Assembly (NCBI GenBank): GCA_017881645.1
Contig: JADGQQ010000049.1
Span: forward strand, 1-16,828
Length of the DNA stretch: 16,828 bases
Direction: 5' to 3'
DNA from: Clostridia bacterium
GTDB taxonomy: Bacteria > Bacillota > Clostridia > Saccharofermentanales > Saccharofermentanaceae
Each line of letters opens with the position of its first letter. The first letter of the stretch is position 1. Positions 1 to 6,993 of this stretch are shown here, piece after piece. The notes under the pieces are model-generated. The model was not told the origin of the DNA. It ran no database searches and saw only the letters and a program-made list of their open reading frames with translations. Made by a program: the position numbers and the translations under genes.

Positions 1-391
1 ATCCACTGCAGATTCCGGAATGCACGCAAATGACCCCGCCGCACTCCCCGCATGTCCACTCGCTGCGCTCTTTCAGGAGGAACGCATCCATACCATGTTT
101 TCGGATATATGCCAGATTGCCCATCGGTGACTCGAAAAGCGGATACGCCGAGGCATACCGTGTTTCTTTTTCCAGTACATCCTCACACGGATACGACGGA
201 CACACATCGCAAAAATCGCTTCCCAGTTCTTGAAGCTTCTCGCACTTGTGAATTTTGCAATGATTGAGGCAGAAATCGGGTTTTGCCTCATCCGGTCCGC
301 GACAACCCAAGCAGGGATTTTCCTCTTGTTGCGCTCTCCTGCAGATTGCACAATCCAGACCGCAGGGTGCGATCATATCGCTATTAATCAT
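1..391 (-). CDS. DUF3795 cysteine-rich protein, 3' end cut by window edge
   Basis: The minus-strand frame starting at the ATG complementary to 389-391 stays open to the window edge (130 codons). An AAGGAGG-type ribosome binding site lies just upstream (about 397-403). The protein opens MINSDMIAPCGLDCAICRRA, the typical start of DUF3795 proteins, and has at least 15 cysteines in 130 residues (10, 14, 17, 27, 30, 41, 45, 50, 61, 64, 69, 114, 117, 122, 128). They fall in CxxC-like groups suited to binding zinc or an iron-sulfur cluster. The last group, near WTCGECGG, matches the second cysteine cluster of longer family members. No function is established for the family. The gene lies 66 bases downstream of the DUF2207-like gene on the same strand and may be co-transcribed. 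The family call is from memory of its cysteine pattern and is fairly secure; metal binding is inferred. Confidence 0.85.
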   Translation of the reverse strand, partial: MINSDMIAPCGLDCAICRRAQQEENPCLGCRGPDEAKPDFCLNHCKIHKCEKLQELGSDFCDVCPSYPCEDVLEKETRYASAYPLFESPMGNLAYIRKHGMDAFLLKERSEWTCGECGGVICVHSGICSG

Positions 392-457
392 TCGCGAACC
401 TCCTTTTTTGAACTATCTTGTCTTTTAACAATTGTATCACCATAGAGGACAGTATCT

Positions 458-1522
458 TTACTTAATTGCTATGTGCGGTTTATCCAAACTGCGTAAATCT
501 ATTTCGTACTGCTTGCTGATTTCCCCCACGATTTTCTCATTCTCTTCCAGCACAATTGCGTACACAAGATAATCATCCCACAACACGGCCTGTTCCTTTT
601 CTGCTTCCGAGAGAATGCTGAACTCGTGTATAAACCGGAGCAGTCCGGCGATTTTTTCAGCCATTTCATTGCCAAGTGCCGTTCTTTCCCATAAAACATC
701 CCCTCGAAATCGATAACTTTTTTTCTTAAAAACAATATAAAACGGCACGAATGAGAACACATCAGCCATCAGAAGCCAAGCACTCATCTTTATAAAATCA
801 ACCACAGATTTTACTATATAAAGATCTAAACTTAGGAATGCACCCCACAAGATAATTGCAATAAACACACCAAAAAGCGCTTTTACTAGATATGTATCCA
901 TGGTTTTATCTTTATTTGCTGCTTTCTTCTGGATATATCCTAAACGTTCAGCTTCTTGAAAACGGTTTTGCTTCCATCGCAATAACGCCCTTTTGTCATT
1001 CAATTTTTTGGTTTCAATTAATTTCAGCAATCCGGTCTCGCTGTTGTCAAGTTCCTTTGCGTTCGTAGTTGCGACACGAATGCCGCCATTCTTTTGTATG
1101 AATATGGCTTTCTTATTTTGCATCCTAAGCAGGGTAGCCACAATGTCTTTTCCATAAATATCCAAATCAATCAGCAGACTGGCAATAGCCGGGTTTATTT
1201 CATCCAGAGTATCTCGGTAATAATCTATGTTCTGCACAGGAACAAATGTGGAATCATCGTGTATGCGCCTGGCTTTGCCAACTTGCGTACCCAGCACGGC
1301 AGCCAGAATAATCATTGGAAACTGAAGCATCGAAAGTATGGGAAATAACAATAGCAATCCGCCTATTAATATCACAAGAGCGGGCCCACCGTCGAATGCG
1401 CCGATGAAAAAAACGAATAACAGGACGAAAAGATAAGAGCATATAATGACAGCAAGGAGAACCAATATATTTTCCCGTTTTTGTTTTTTGCTGAGTTTTG
1501 TCTTAAAACTTACTTCTGTCAT
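458..1522 (-). CDS. DUF2207-like multi-pass membrane protein
   Basis: This is a 354-residue membrane protein of unknown function. Hydrophobic segments lie at about residues 19-41, 47-78, 212-234 and 245-265. The middle region (about 100-145, beginning YYRDTLDEINPAIASLL) and the C-terminal region (about 295-335, with a LWDDYLVYAIVLEENEK-type stretch) resemble the C-terminal half of DUF2207 membrane proteins. These carry a degenerate winged-helix-like cytosolic segment and a closing L-W-x-x-Y-L-x-Y-A-I motif. The large N-terminal extracellular domain usual in DUF2207 is absent, so this is a short form. I chose the ATG at 1522 over the in-frame ATG at 1534 because GAGG sits six bases before it. 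It is divergent from the gene at 1861 and upstream of the DUF3795 gene on the same strand. Family assignment is by pattern memory only. Confidence 0.75.
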   Translation of the reverse strand: MTEVSFKTKLSKKQKRENILVLLAVIICSYLFVLLFVFFIGAFDGGPALVILIGGLLLLFPILSMLQFPMIILAAVLGTQVGKARRIHDDSTFVPVQNIDYYRDTLDEINPAIASLLIDLDIYGKDIVATLLRMQNKKAIFIQKNGGIRVATTNAKELDNSETGLLKLIETKKLNDKRALLRWKQNRFQEAERLGYIQKKAANKDKTMDTYLVKALFGVFIAIILWGAFLSLDLYIVKSVVDFIKMSAWLLMADVFSFVPFYIVFKKKSYRFRGDVLWERTALGNEMAEKIAGLLRFIHEFSILSEAEKEQAVLWDDYLVYAIVLEENEKIVGEISKQYEIDLRSLDKPHIAIK

Positions 1523-1860
1523 ATTACGCCTCATTAATGGTATGTTTTCATGTCACCCTTTACATCTTCAGCGGGCATAAAGAAGGATTCATCTTTACTC
1601 GCTACTAAAAAATACCCGTACTTTTTTCTTTATTGCATGCAAAAGGAGATGCGTCACAGGCAGGATACTTCAAAGAAGTTTCTACATGTATTCAGACTTC
1701 AGATTCCCATTTAATCACATCTATACTTTATACTCAACACCCACGAATAAAGCTGCATACCCTTTTTCAGATAACAGTTCTTCATTACGGAACTTTGTGA
1801 TAATATTGACAATAATGTCAAAAGGGCCTTATATTCGGTATACGGCAGGAGGTATCTTCT
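1523..1860. other. Divergent intergenic spacer, no gene seen
   Basis: These 338 bases separate the minus-strand DUF2207-like gene from the plus-strand gene at 1861. The right end holds a convincing sigma-A promoter with a palindrome over its -35 box (listed separately). A 10-bp perfect palindrome, TTGCATGCAA, lies at 1633-1642. I found no credible promoter for the minus-strand gene. The only short frame with a purine-rich leader (1649-1714, 21 residues) has AAGGAG touching its ATG, which is not a workable spacing. No RNA gene or repeat was recognised. Confidence 0.6.
1806..1835 (+). promoter_or_regulatory. Sigma-A promoter of the 1861 gene with palindromic operator
   Basis: TTGACA at 1806-1811 is followed after 18 bases by TATATT at 1830-1835 (or after 17 by TTATAT). 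This places the start of transcription about 20 bases before the ATG at 1861, with the ribosome binding site in between. The -35 box is the left arm of a perfect inverted repeat, TTGACAATAATGTCAA (1806-1821), so a repressor bound there would block polymerase. The promoter match is seen; regulation is inferred. Confidence 0.6.
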
Positions 1861-2541
1861 ATGAAGAAACGGCAAATCATAATTCTGGCACTTTGCACGG
1901 TGATTGTCCTGTTGATCGCAGGCATTGCATTCATGGTATACACAAACAATAAAAAGGACCCGGCGCCTGCGGAATCTTCCACGCAGACCACCATGCCGCC
2001 GACAGCGGTTACGTCTGCGTTGGAATCATCTTCTTTGCCAACCACTGCGGAAACACCGACGCCGACTTTAAAACCGACCGCGACACCGACCGCGACAGCA
2101 ACACCCACACCAACTCCGGCTGTAGCGGACGGAACATATCAGGCCTATATCACAGGCGTATCCACGATACCGCCCGATGCAAATAACCTGGGAACCGTTA
2201 CGATACGGCTGGCACCGATTTTCGGCGGAGCGGAAGCGATTGCACGGGCGAAGGCGGACGGACACCCGGAGATCATCGAAGTGGATGAAAACGGCGTTGA
2301 ATATATAGCGGACGACTACTATATCAGTGATGCGGACCAGACCCTGCATATCCTGCCGGTATCTACCGGAAGCAGCATTCGGATTTTTCCTCCGGAAGGT
2401 CTTAACGATGCTGCAGAAGATTTCTGTGTGGACGGAACCCTTTCCGATCTTGCCGCTCATGTTACTGAATACCAGCGATATGCGACCGTCACCGTGAAAA
2501 ACGGCAGCGTCTCATCAGTCGTCGAAACTCTTCTTCCCTGA
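1861..2541 (+). CDS. Membrane-anchored protein with Thr/Pro-rich stalk, unknown function
   Basis: This 226-residue protein has a short basic N-terminus (MKKRQ) and one strongly hydrophobic helix at residues 6-27. It is probably an uncleaved signal anchor: the Cys at 12 follows Leu and does not make a lipobox. Residues 33-90 form a low-complexity Thr/Pro/Ala/Ser stalk with repeated TPT and ATP units, like a wall-spanning linker. Residues 90-226 form a compact acidic domain (beginning DGTYQAYITGV) that I do not recognise; it has no cysteine pair and no obvious catalytic motif except one Cys at 189. The protein should face outward. An AGGAGG ribosome binding site precedes the ATG. The gene lies 60 bases before a three-gene ABC exporter on the same strand with no clear terminator between, so it may belong to that unit, perhaps as an external accessory. 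That link is inference. Confidence 0.85.
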   Translation: MKKRQIIILALCTVIVLLIAGIAFMVYTNNKKDPAPAESSTQTTMPPTAVTSALESSSLPTTAETPTPTLKPTATPTATATPTPTPAVADGTYQAYITGVSTIPPDANNLGTVTIRLAPIFGGAEAIARAKADGHPEIIEVDENGVEYIADDYYISDADQTLHILPVSTGSSIRIFPPEGLNDAAEDFCVDGTLSDLAAHVTEYQRYATVTVKNGSVSSVVETLLP

Positions 2542-2601
2542 GCAAAACAGTGTAAACGATAGTATCGAATAAGAAATCAAAAAAGCGACGGAGGGCATCC
2601 A

Positions 2602-3666
2602 ATGGGGTCTGTAATTGAACTTGAAAATATAACGAAAGTTTTCCGGGTGCTGAATCGGCATGCGGGACTGAAGGGCACGTTTACCGATCTTTTCTCCCGA
2701 GACTACAAGAATCTGGTTGCCGTGGATCATGTTTCCATGTCCATCGAAGAAGGTGAGATGGTCGGGTATCTTGGTCCCAACGGTGCAGGAAAATCTACTA
2801 CGATTAAAATTATGACGGGGATTCTCGAGCCGACCGAGGGAAAGCTCCTGGTCAACGGCCGTGTGCCATATGCCAACCGCACGCTGAACGCACAGAATAT
2901 CGGCGTCGTTTTCGGACAGAGATCGCAGCTCTGGTGGTCGCTTCCCGTCATTGAATCTTTTCGGATTCTGAAGGAAATGTACTGTATTCCGGATAAAGTA
3001 TATAAGAATAATATGGAGATGTTTGACGAACTGGTCGGCGTAAGCGAACTCTACAATAAGCCGGTCCGGCAGATGTCGCTCGGACAGCGAACGCTCTGCG
3101 ATATACTTGCGGCCTTTTTGCATGACCCGAACGTGGTGTTCCTCGACGAGCCGACGATCGGACTCGATGTCTCGATGAAGTCGAAGATCCGGGAACTGAT
3201 CTCGGTACTGAACCGGGAAAAGAAGACGACGGTCGTGCTTACAACGCATGATATGGGCGATGTGGAGGCGTTATGCCGCCGGATTATGATCATCGACCAC
3301 GGCAAACTGATTTACGACAACAATATTCAGCAGCTCAAGCAGTTCTTTGGATCGTATCGCACGCTCAAAATCCTGCCGGCCGGAAATGTATCTTTCTCGG
3401 AGGCGGATTTGGCAAAATATGGACGACAGCTTCTCGTATTATGTCCGGAAACGCGGAACGTCGTGTTCGGGTCGGATGAAGAGTGGCTTACGGTACTTGT
3501 GCCGGAGGACGAAATTTCCCTGATAAAAGTTCTCGAGCATATGCAGACGCTGATTCCTTTTAGAGACGTACGGATTGAGGAAATTACTACAGAATCGGTC
3601 ATCCGGAAGATTTATGAGGGGACCAGCGATGCAAAGCCGACACTGGAGGCCGGACATGGAGAATAG
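2602..3666 (+). CDS. ABC-2 exporter ATPase, COG4586 type
   Basis: This 354-residue protein is the nucleotide-binding subunit of an uncharacterised ABC exporter. Walker A is GPNGAGKST (residues 58-66), the signature is the variant SLGQR (159-163), Walker B is VVFLDEP (178-184), and the switch His is 216. The GQRSQLWWSLPV stretch (105-116) is a hallmark of the COG4586 group, which is regularly encoded with two permeases of the COG4587 and COG3694 types, as here. A family-typical C-terminal extension of about 110 residues follows the ATPase core. GGAGGG lies six bases before the ATG. The stop overlaps the next gene's start by 11 bases, implying translational coupling. The transported substrate is unknown; distantly related systems move drugs or lipids, but nothing here decides this. 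Confidence 0.93.
   Translation: MGSVIELENITKVFRVLNRHAGLKGTFTDLFSRDYKNLVAVDHVSMSIEEGEMVGYLGPNGAGKSTTIKIMTGILEPTEGKLLVNGRVPYANRTLNAQNIGVVFGQRSQLWWSLPVIESFRILKEMYCIPDKVYKNNMEMFDELVGVSELYNKPVRQMSLGQRTLCDILAAFLHDPNVVFLDEPTIGLDVSMKSKIRELISVLNREKKTTVVLTTHDMGDVEALCRRIMIIDHGKLIYDNNIQQLKQFFGSYRTLKILPAGNVSFSEADLAKYGRQLLVLCPETRNVVFGSDEEWLTVLVPEDEISLIKVLEHMQTLIPFRDVRIEEITTESVIRKIYEGTSDAKPTLEAGHGE
3645..3649 (+). promoter_or_regulatory. Ribosome binding site fixing the start at 3656
   Basis: GGAGG lies six bases before the ATG at 3656, inside the end of the ATPase gene. The frame is open farther upstream from 3575, but no comparable site precedes that ATG. Confidence 0.75.
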
Positions 3667-4480
3667 AACAAAGAAGCTTCCGTTCCGGCGATATTTTTCG
3701 ATTACCCGTGCGGGTATTTTGGAAATGGCCATGTTTCGATCCAGCCGTGTGCTCGACTTTGTCGGGAATATGGTCTATATGATCGTTGTCTATTTCCTGT
3801 GGCGCGCCATCTATGCGTCCACCCACACGGTCAGCGTCAACGGAATGACTTTTAAACAGACATTAATCTACCTGACTCTCGCAGGCGCGATTTTTTCCAC
3901 GCTGAATAATTACCTTGTCTGGAAAATGGGACGGGATATTCAGTCCGGCCAGATTTCTTTGTTTTTCACGAAACCGATGGATTTCTTCCTGCGGGAATTC
4001 TTTTATTCGCTCGGGAATGTGGCGACGCAATTGGTTCTCACCTTTATTCCCACTTTCCTGGTCGTCTCCATTCTTTCCGGATGGTCGCTTCCGATGGGCG
4101 TCAATCTGCTGATCTTCCTGCCGGCGATAGCTATGTCGCTTGTCATCAGTTTCAGCATTGATTTTATGGTCGGTACAGTCTGCCTGTATTCGCAGTCGAT
4201 CTGGGGCATCAATATGATGAAGGAAGTCATTATCCTTCTGCTGTCCGGAGCGACGATTCCGCTGGCCTTTTTTCCGGAGGCGTTCCGGAACGTTCTGATG
4301 TTTCTGCCGTTTCAGGCGATTTATAACGTTCCGCTTATGGTACTTGTTTCCAATACATACACATGGATCGATTACGCGAGAGCTCTCGGCGTACAGGCTT
4401 TCTGGATGGTCATTCTGGTAGCCTGTGCACGCCTGTTCTTCCGGTCTTCGTCACGTGTGATTACCGTTAACGGCGGCTGA
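3656..4480 (+). CDS. ABC-2 exporter permease, COG4587 type
   Basis: This 274-residue membrane subunit has about six hydrophobic segments, after an N-terminal amphipathic stretch with basic residues. It contains the sequence DIQSGQISLFFTKPMDFFLR, a cytosolic coupling-type loop characteristic of this permease family, in which a Gly-x-Ile/Leu-x-x-x-x-x-Lys/Arg-Pro segment is conserved. The start at 3656 is preferred because GGAGG precedes it by six bases and the upstream extension is basic and unlike the family. It overlaps the ATPase gene by 11 bases and is followed after 16 bases by a second permease. The two probably form a heterodimer driven by the ATPase at 2602. The substrate is unknown. 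Confidence 0.9.
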   Translation: MENRTKKLPFRRYFSITRAGILEMAMFRSSRVLDFVGNMVYMIVVYFLWRAIYASTHTVSVNGMTFKQTLIYLTLAGAIFSTLNNYLVWKMGRDIQSGQISLFFTKPMDFFLREFFYSLGNVATQLVLTFIPTFLVVSILSGWSLPMGVNLLIFLPAIAMSLVISFSIDFMVGTVCLYSQSIWGINMMKEVIILLLSGATIPLAFFPEAFRNVLMFLPFQAIYNVPLMVLVSNTYTWIDYARALGVQAFWMVILVACARLFFRSSSRVITVNGG

Positions 4481-4496
4481 GAGAGGAGGGGGAAAA

Positions 4497-5330
4497 ATGA
4501 TCTCGGAACAGCGCGAAAAGAAAGAAAAACTTCACCGCGGAGCATTCTATTATCCAAGAATTTACCGGATGATTATTACTCAGGATATTAAGAGCAAGAT
4601 GCACTACCGTGCCGACTTCTATATCTCAACGATCGGGATGCTGGCCACGAATATCGCCGGATTCATCTCTTTCTGGCTGATATTTCAGTCGTTTCCCTCG
4701 ATCAACGGGTGGACCTATTATGAGATGCTCTTTCTGTATGCATTTTCGCTTCTTGCGTTAACGCCGGTTCAGCTGTTTTTCGACAACAACTGGGCACTCC
4801 GGTTCAATGTATATTCGGGAGATTTCGTGAAATACTGTTTCCGCCCGCTGAACCTGTTCTTCTATTATATTTCCGAAACGATTGACATTAAGGGAGCCGG
4901 ACAGTTGGTGTTCGGGGCCGGCACGCTCGTATATGCATGGCATCATCTCGGACTGGAGGTCAGTGTCCGATCCATGGCGCTGCTGATCGTAGCCCTGACT
5001 TCCGCATCGCTGGTCATGATTGCCATGATGAATGCAGCTGCGGCAACGTGTTTTTGGGTGATCAATTCGGGTACTGTGATGGTCTTTCTTTTCCGGTTTA
5101 AGGATTACGCCAAATATCCGATGACGATTTACAACATCGGATTTCAGATTGTATTCTCCATCCTGATACCTATTGGATTCATCGCGTATTATCCGAGTCT
5201 TATTTACCTTCGTGCGCAGGACGTTTCCATCCTGACGTATCTCTCGCCGGTCATCGCAGTACTCTTCTATTACGGATCCTATAAGTTATGGATTCGCGGA
5301 GCCATGAAGTATTCGGGAACCGGATCCTAA
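4497..5330 (+). CDS. ABC-2 exporter permease, COG3694 type
   Basis: This 277-residue permease is the second membrane subunit of the exporter. It starts with a charged N-terminus (about residues 1-28), followed by some six membrane segments. The region FRFKDYAKYPMTIYN (about 200-214) and the following P-x-G-F-I-A-Y-Y-P-S segment (about 225-235) are typical of COG3694 permeases, where they mark the loop and entry to the fifth helix. GAGAGGAGGGGG lies immediately upstream of the ATG. It is the last gene of the unit: a NimA-like gene on the opposite strand ends 25 bases after its stop. A small GC-rich hairpin in that gap lacks a T run and is not a convincing terminator. Confidence 0.9.
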   Translation: MISEQREKKEKLHRGAFYYPRIYRMIITQDIKSKMHYRADFYISTIGMLATNIAGFISFWLIFQSFPSINGWTYYEMLFLYAFSLLALTPVQLFFDNNWALRFNVYSGDFVKYCFRPLNLFFYYISETIDIKGAGQLVFGAGTLVYAWHHLGLEVSVRSMALLIVALTSASLVMIAMMNAAAATCFWVINSGTVMVFLFRFKDYAKYPMTIYNIGFQIVFSILIPIGFIAYYPSLIYLRAQDVSILTYLSPVIAVLFYYGSYKLWIRGAMKYSGTGS

Positions 5331-5355
5331 CCGGTTTCCTGCCGAGCCGATCAGA

Positions 5356-5829
5356 TCATGTATTCTGCTTTGCGCGGATGTCGTCGATTTCGATGCGGAT
5401 GACAGTCACCCGGTTCATAGACTGTGCGTTGAACTCATGCTGAGAAGAGCCTGTATAGGAGTGCATCAGCTTGTTCAGCGCGGCTTCCTTTTCCACTGCG
5501 TCCTCAATCAGAAAGGCACGGCCGAAGCCGATCACGCTGGTATATGCGGTTGACCAGCTGCAGGGGGATCCTTCGGAAATGACGTGTGCGTCAACGGTGA
5601 CTTCCACACATACAAGATTATTCTCACGCAGAATGTCGAGTTTGCGTCCTGCCGCGGCACAGTGCAGATAGAATTGTCCGTCGCTGTATCCATAGTTCAG
5701 GGGAACGACATAGGGCTGACCCTTATCGGACATGCCCAGATGGCAGACATTGGCACCGGCCAGGAATTTTTCGATTTGTATCATGTCGGCGATTTCGTTT
5801 TTGCTGAGGCGCATCGGATGTTGCTGCAT
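5356..5829 (-). CDS. Pyridoxamine 5'-phosphate oxidase-fold protein, NimA-like
   Basis: This 157-residue protein has the split-barrel flavin-binding fold of the NimA/PNPOx-like group. Residues 28-60 (with CHLGMSDKGQPYVVPLNYGY) form the first strands and the Y-V-V-P-L-N-Y motif usual in the family; AAAGRKLDILRENNLVCVEV (58-77) matches the G-x-K-x-x-x-L-x-x-N-x-x-V-x-x-x-V element. An S-V-I-G-F-G-R-A segment (98-105) is the central strand. Such proteins bind FMN, F420 or heme; some reduce nitroimidazoles, but most are uncharacterised. The start at 5829 is chosen because AAGGAGG (5840-5846) precedes it; an in-frame ATG at 5889 has no such site. The gene stands alone, convergent with the exporter at 4497 and divergent from the BcrAB-like operon. 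Confidence 0.88.
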   Translation of the reverse strand: MQQHPMRLSKNEIADMIQIEKFLAGANVCHLGMSDKGQPYVVPLNYGYSDGQFYLHCAAAGRKLDILRENNLVCVEVTVDAHVISEGSPCSWSTAYTSVIGFGRAFLIEDAVEKEAALNKLMHSYTGSSQHEFNAQSMNRVTVIRIEIDDIRAKQNT

Positions 5830-5839
5830 ACGTGGGAAA

Positions 5840-5846
5840 CCTCCTT
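5840..5846 (-). promoter_or_regulatory. Ribosome binding site fixing the start at 5829
   Basis: AAGGAGG on the minus strand lies 10 bases before the chosen ATG. It is preceded by a small perfect hairpin (arms 5848-5853 and 5865-5870) that abuts it and could affect its access. Confidence 0.6.
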
Positions 5847-5947
5847 GCAGACGATGAATACAAGCGTCTGTTATGTTTTTATTTGTCATTTTACATGGAT
5901 TTCCGGAAAAAGACGTGAAAATTCTTAAAAATAATGAAAAAAAGCGG

Positions 5948-5976
5948 TTGACAGGAATGATTTGCCGTATTATTGT
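5948..5976 (+). promoter_or_regulatory. Sigma-A promoter of the BcrAB-like operon
   Basis: TTGACA at 5948-5953, a 17-base spacer, then TATTGT at 5971-5976. The same boxes and spacing recur at 7863-7891 in front of gntR. Transcription would start near 5983, inside the operator, leaving a leader of about 84 bases. Confidence 0.65.
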
Positions 5977-6008
5977 ATTAAGCAGACAGTACAGTAATAC
6001 AATAATAC
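5967..6008. repeat. Perfect 14-bp inverted repeat around the promoter
   Basis: GTATTATTGTATTA at 5967-5980 is repeated exactly as its reverse complement at 5995-6008, with a 14-base spacer. The left arm contains the -10 box; the right arm lies in the 5' leader. Both arms are AT-rich, so a second repressor site or a DNA-looping site is more likely than a terminator. Confidence 0.8.
5974..5993 (+). promoter_or_regulatory. Putative YtrA/GntR operator, site 1
   Basis: The 20-bp element fits TGTATTAAGnnnnnAGTACA with TGTA and TACA ends in inverted orientation. It begins inside the -10 box and covers the expected transcription start, the place expected for a repressor. The same pattern occurs at 7889-7908. 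YtrA-subfamily GntR regulators are known to bind palindromes with TGTA/TACA ends; that this one is bound is inferred. Confidence 0.55.
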
Positions 6009-6053
6009 AGAGGCACAGTATCCGGAGAAGAAAAATCGAAACGTGATGAAGAA

Positions 6054-6060
6054 AAAGGAG
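6054..6060 (+). promoter_or_regulatory. Ribosome binding site fixing the start at 6067
   Basis: AAAGGAG lies six bases before the ATG at 6067. The upstream in-frame ATG at 6043 is only preceded by a GGAG about 16 bases away, so it is less likely. Confidence 0.65.
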
Positions 6061-6066
6061 CAGGCA

Positions 6067-6993
6067 ATGAATGAAGAAATCTTAATTGACGTAAAAAATG
6101 TAAACAAATCGTTCGGCAAACGCAAAGTCATCGACAACTTAAACCTTAGGGTTTGCACGGGGGATGTGTACGGGTTTCTGGGGCCGAACGGTTCAGGAAA
6201 GACAACAACCATCCGGATGATTCTCGGTCTGGTGTTTCCGCAAAGCGGACAAATCCACGTGAACGGCCACGATATCCGCACAAACTACACGGACGCCATC
6301 CGTGACGTCGGCGCCATTGTAGAGAACCCGAGTGCATTTCTTTATCTGTCCGGCCGGCAGAATCTGCAGCTCCGGGCGAATCTCTACAAGGACATTCCCG
6401 CTTCACGTATCGACGAAGTGCTGCAAATCGTTGACCTGCAGGATCGTGCAAAAGACAAAGTAAGAACCTATTCTCTGGGCATGAAGCAGCGTCTCGGAAT
6501 TGCCATGGCGCTCCTGAATAATCCGAAGATCGTATTCCTGGATGAGCCTACCAACGGACTGGACCCGCAGGGCATGAAAGATACCAAAGAATTGATCGTG
6601 CGTCTGGCGAAAGAGAACGGAATTACATTTTTTATATCCAGTCATCTCCTCAACGAAGTCGAACAGATCTGCACGAAGGTCGGCATACTGATGTCCGGCA
6701 AACTCATCAAGCAGGGGAGTGTCAAAGAACTTCTCAGCAGCAACACGGATATCTTTGAAGTGGTGACTGCCGATATTGAACTCGCGGTGTCCCTGCTGAA
6801 AGAGGCGGCGTATGTCAAATCCATACAGACAAAAAATGACGGCATCGTCGTCGAGATTGATAAAAATACGTTCAGTCAGCTGAACGGGCTTCTTATGACC
6901 CATCAGGTCACGGTAACGTCCATTTCACAGCAGGAGAAATCGCTGGAACAACTATTTCTGGAATTAACAAGCGGGGGTGAAAAGCATGTATAA
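6067..6993 (+). CDS. BcrA-like ABC exporter ATPase
   Basis: This 308-residue ATPase has Walker A GPNGSGKT (residues 39-46), signature YSLGMKQR (135-142), Walker B IVFLDEP (155-161) and switch His 193. The stretch IVENPSAFLYLSGRQNL (84-100), where Glu stands in place of the usual Q-loop Gln, is the hallmark of the BcrA/lantibiotic-immunity ATPase family. That family works with a hydrophobic permease to remove bacitracin, lantibiotics or similar peptides from the membrane. About 90 residues of variable C-terminal extension follow. It overlaps the permease gene by 8 bases and is driven by the promoter at 5948-5976. The family is secure; the actual substrate is not known, and many homologues in Clostridia have no demonstrated one. 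Confidence 0.93.
   Translation: MNEEILIDVKNVNKSFGKRKVIDNLNLRVCTGDVYGFLGPNGSGKTTTIRMILGLVFPQSGQIHVNGHDIRTNYTDAIRDVGAIVENPSAFLYLSGRQNLQLRANLYKDIPASRIDEVLQIVDLQDRAKDKVRTYSLGMKQRLGIAMALLNNPKIVFLDEPTNGLDPQGMKDTKELIVRLAKENGITFFISSHLLNEVEQICTKVGILMSGKLIKQGSVKELLSSNTDIFEVVTADIELAVSLLKEAAYVKSIQTKNDGIVVEIDKNTFSQLNGLLMTHQVTVTSISQQEKSLEQLFLELTSGGEKHV

Noticed and set aside
73..351. A 92-codon minus-strand frame at the left edge
   Set aside because: The neighbouring minus frame from 391 encodes a clear DUF3795 protein with a good ribosome binding site; this is its out-of-frame shadow.
1649..1714. A 21-residue small ORF in the 1523-1860 spacer
   Set aside because: AAGGAG directly abuts the ATG with no spacing, and the peptide has no recognisable character.
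1686..1952. An 88-codon plus-strand frame entering the gene at 1861
   Set aside because: No ribosome binding site, no recognisable domain, starts upstream of the promoter at 1806 and overlaps the real gene out of frame.
2060..2125. Short direct DNA repeats of ACCGAC/ACACC type
   Set aside because: They simply encode the Thr/Pro-rich stalk; not a CRISPR array or an independent repeat element.
5317..5338. GC-rich hairpin around the stop of the COG3694-type permease gene
   Set aside because: The stem has a bulge and no T run follows on either strand, so I do not call a terminator.
5830..5889. A 20-residue N-terminal extension of the NimA-like protein
   Set aside because: The ATG at 5889 lacks a ribosome binding site, whereas AAGGAGG precedes the internal ATG at 5829; the extension has no family similarity.
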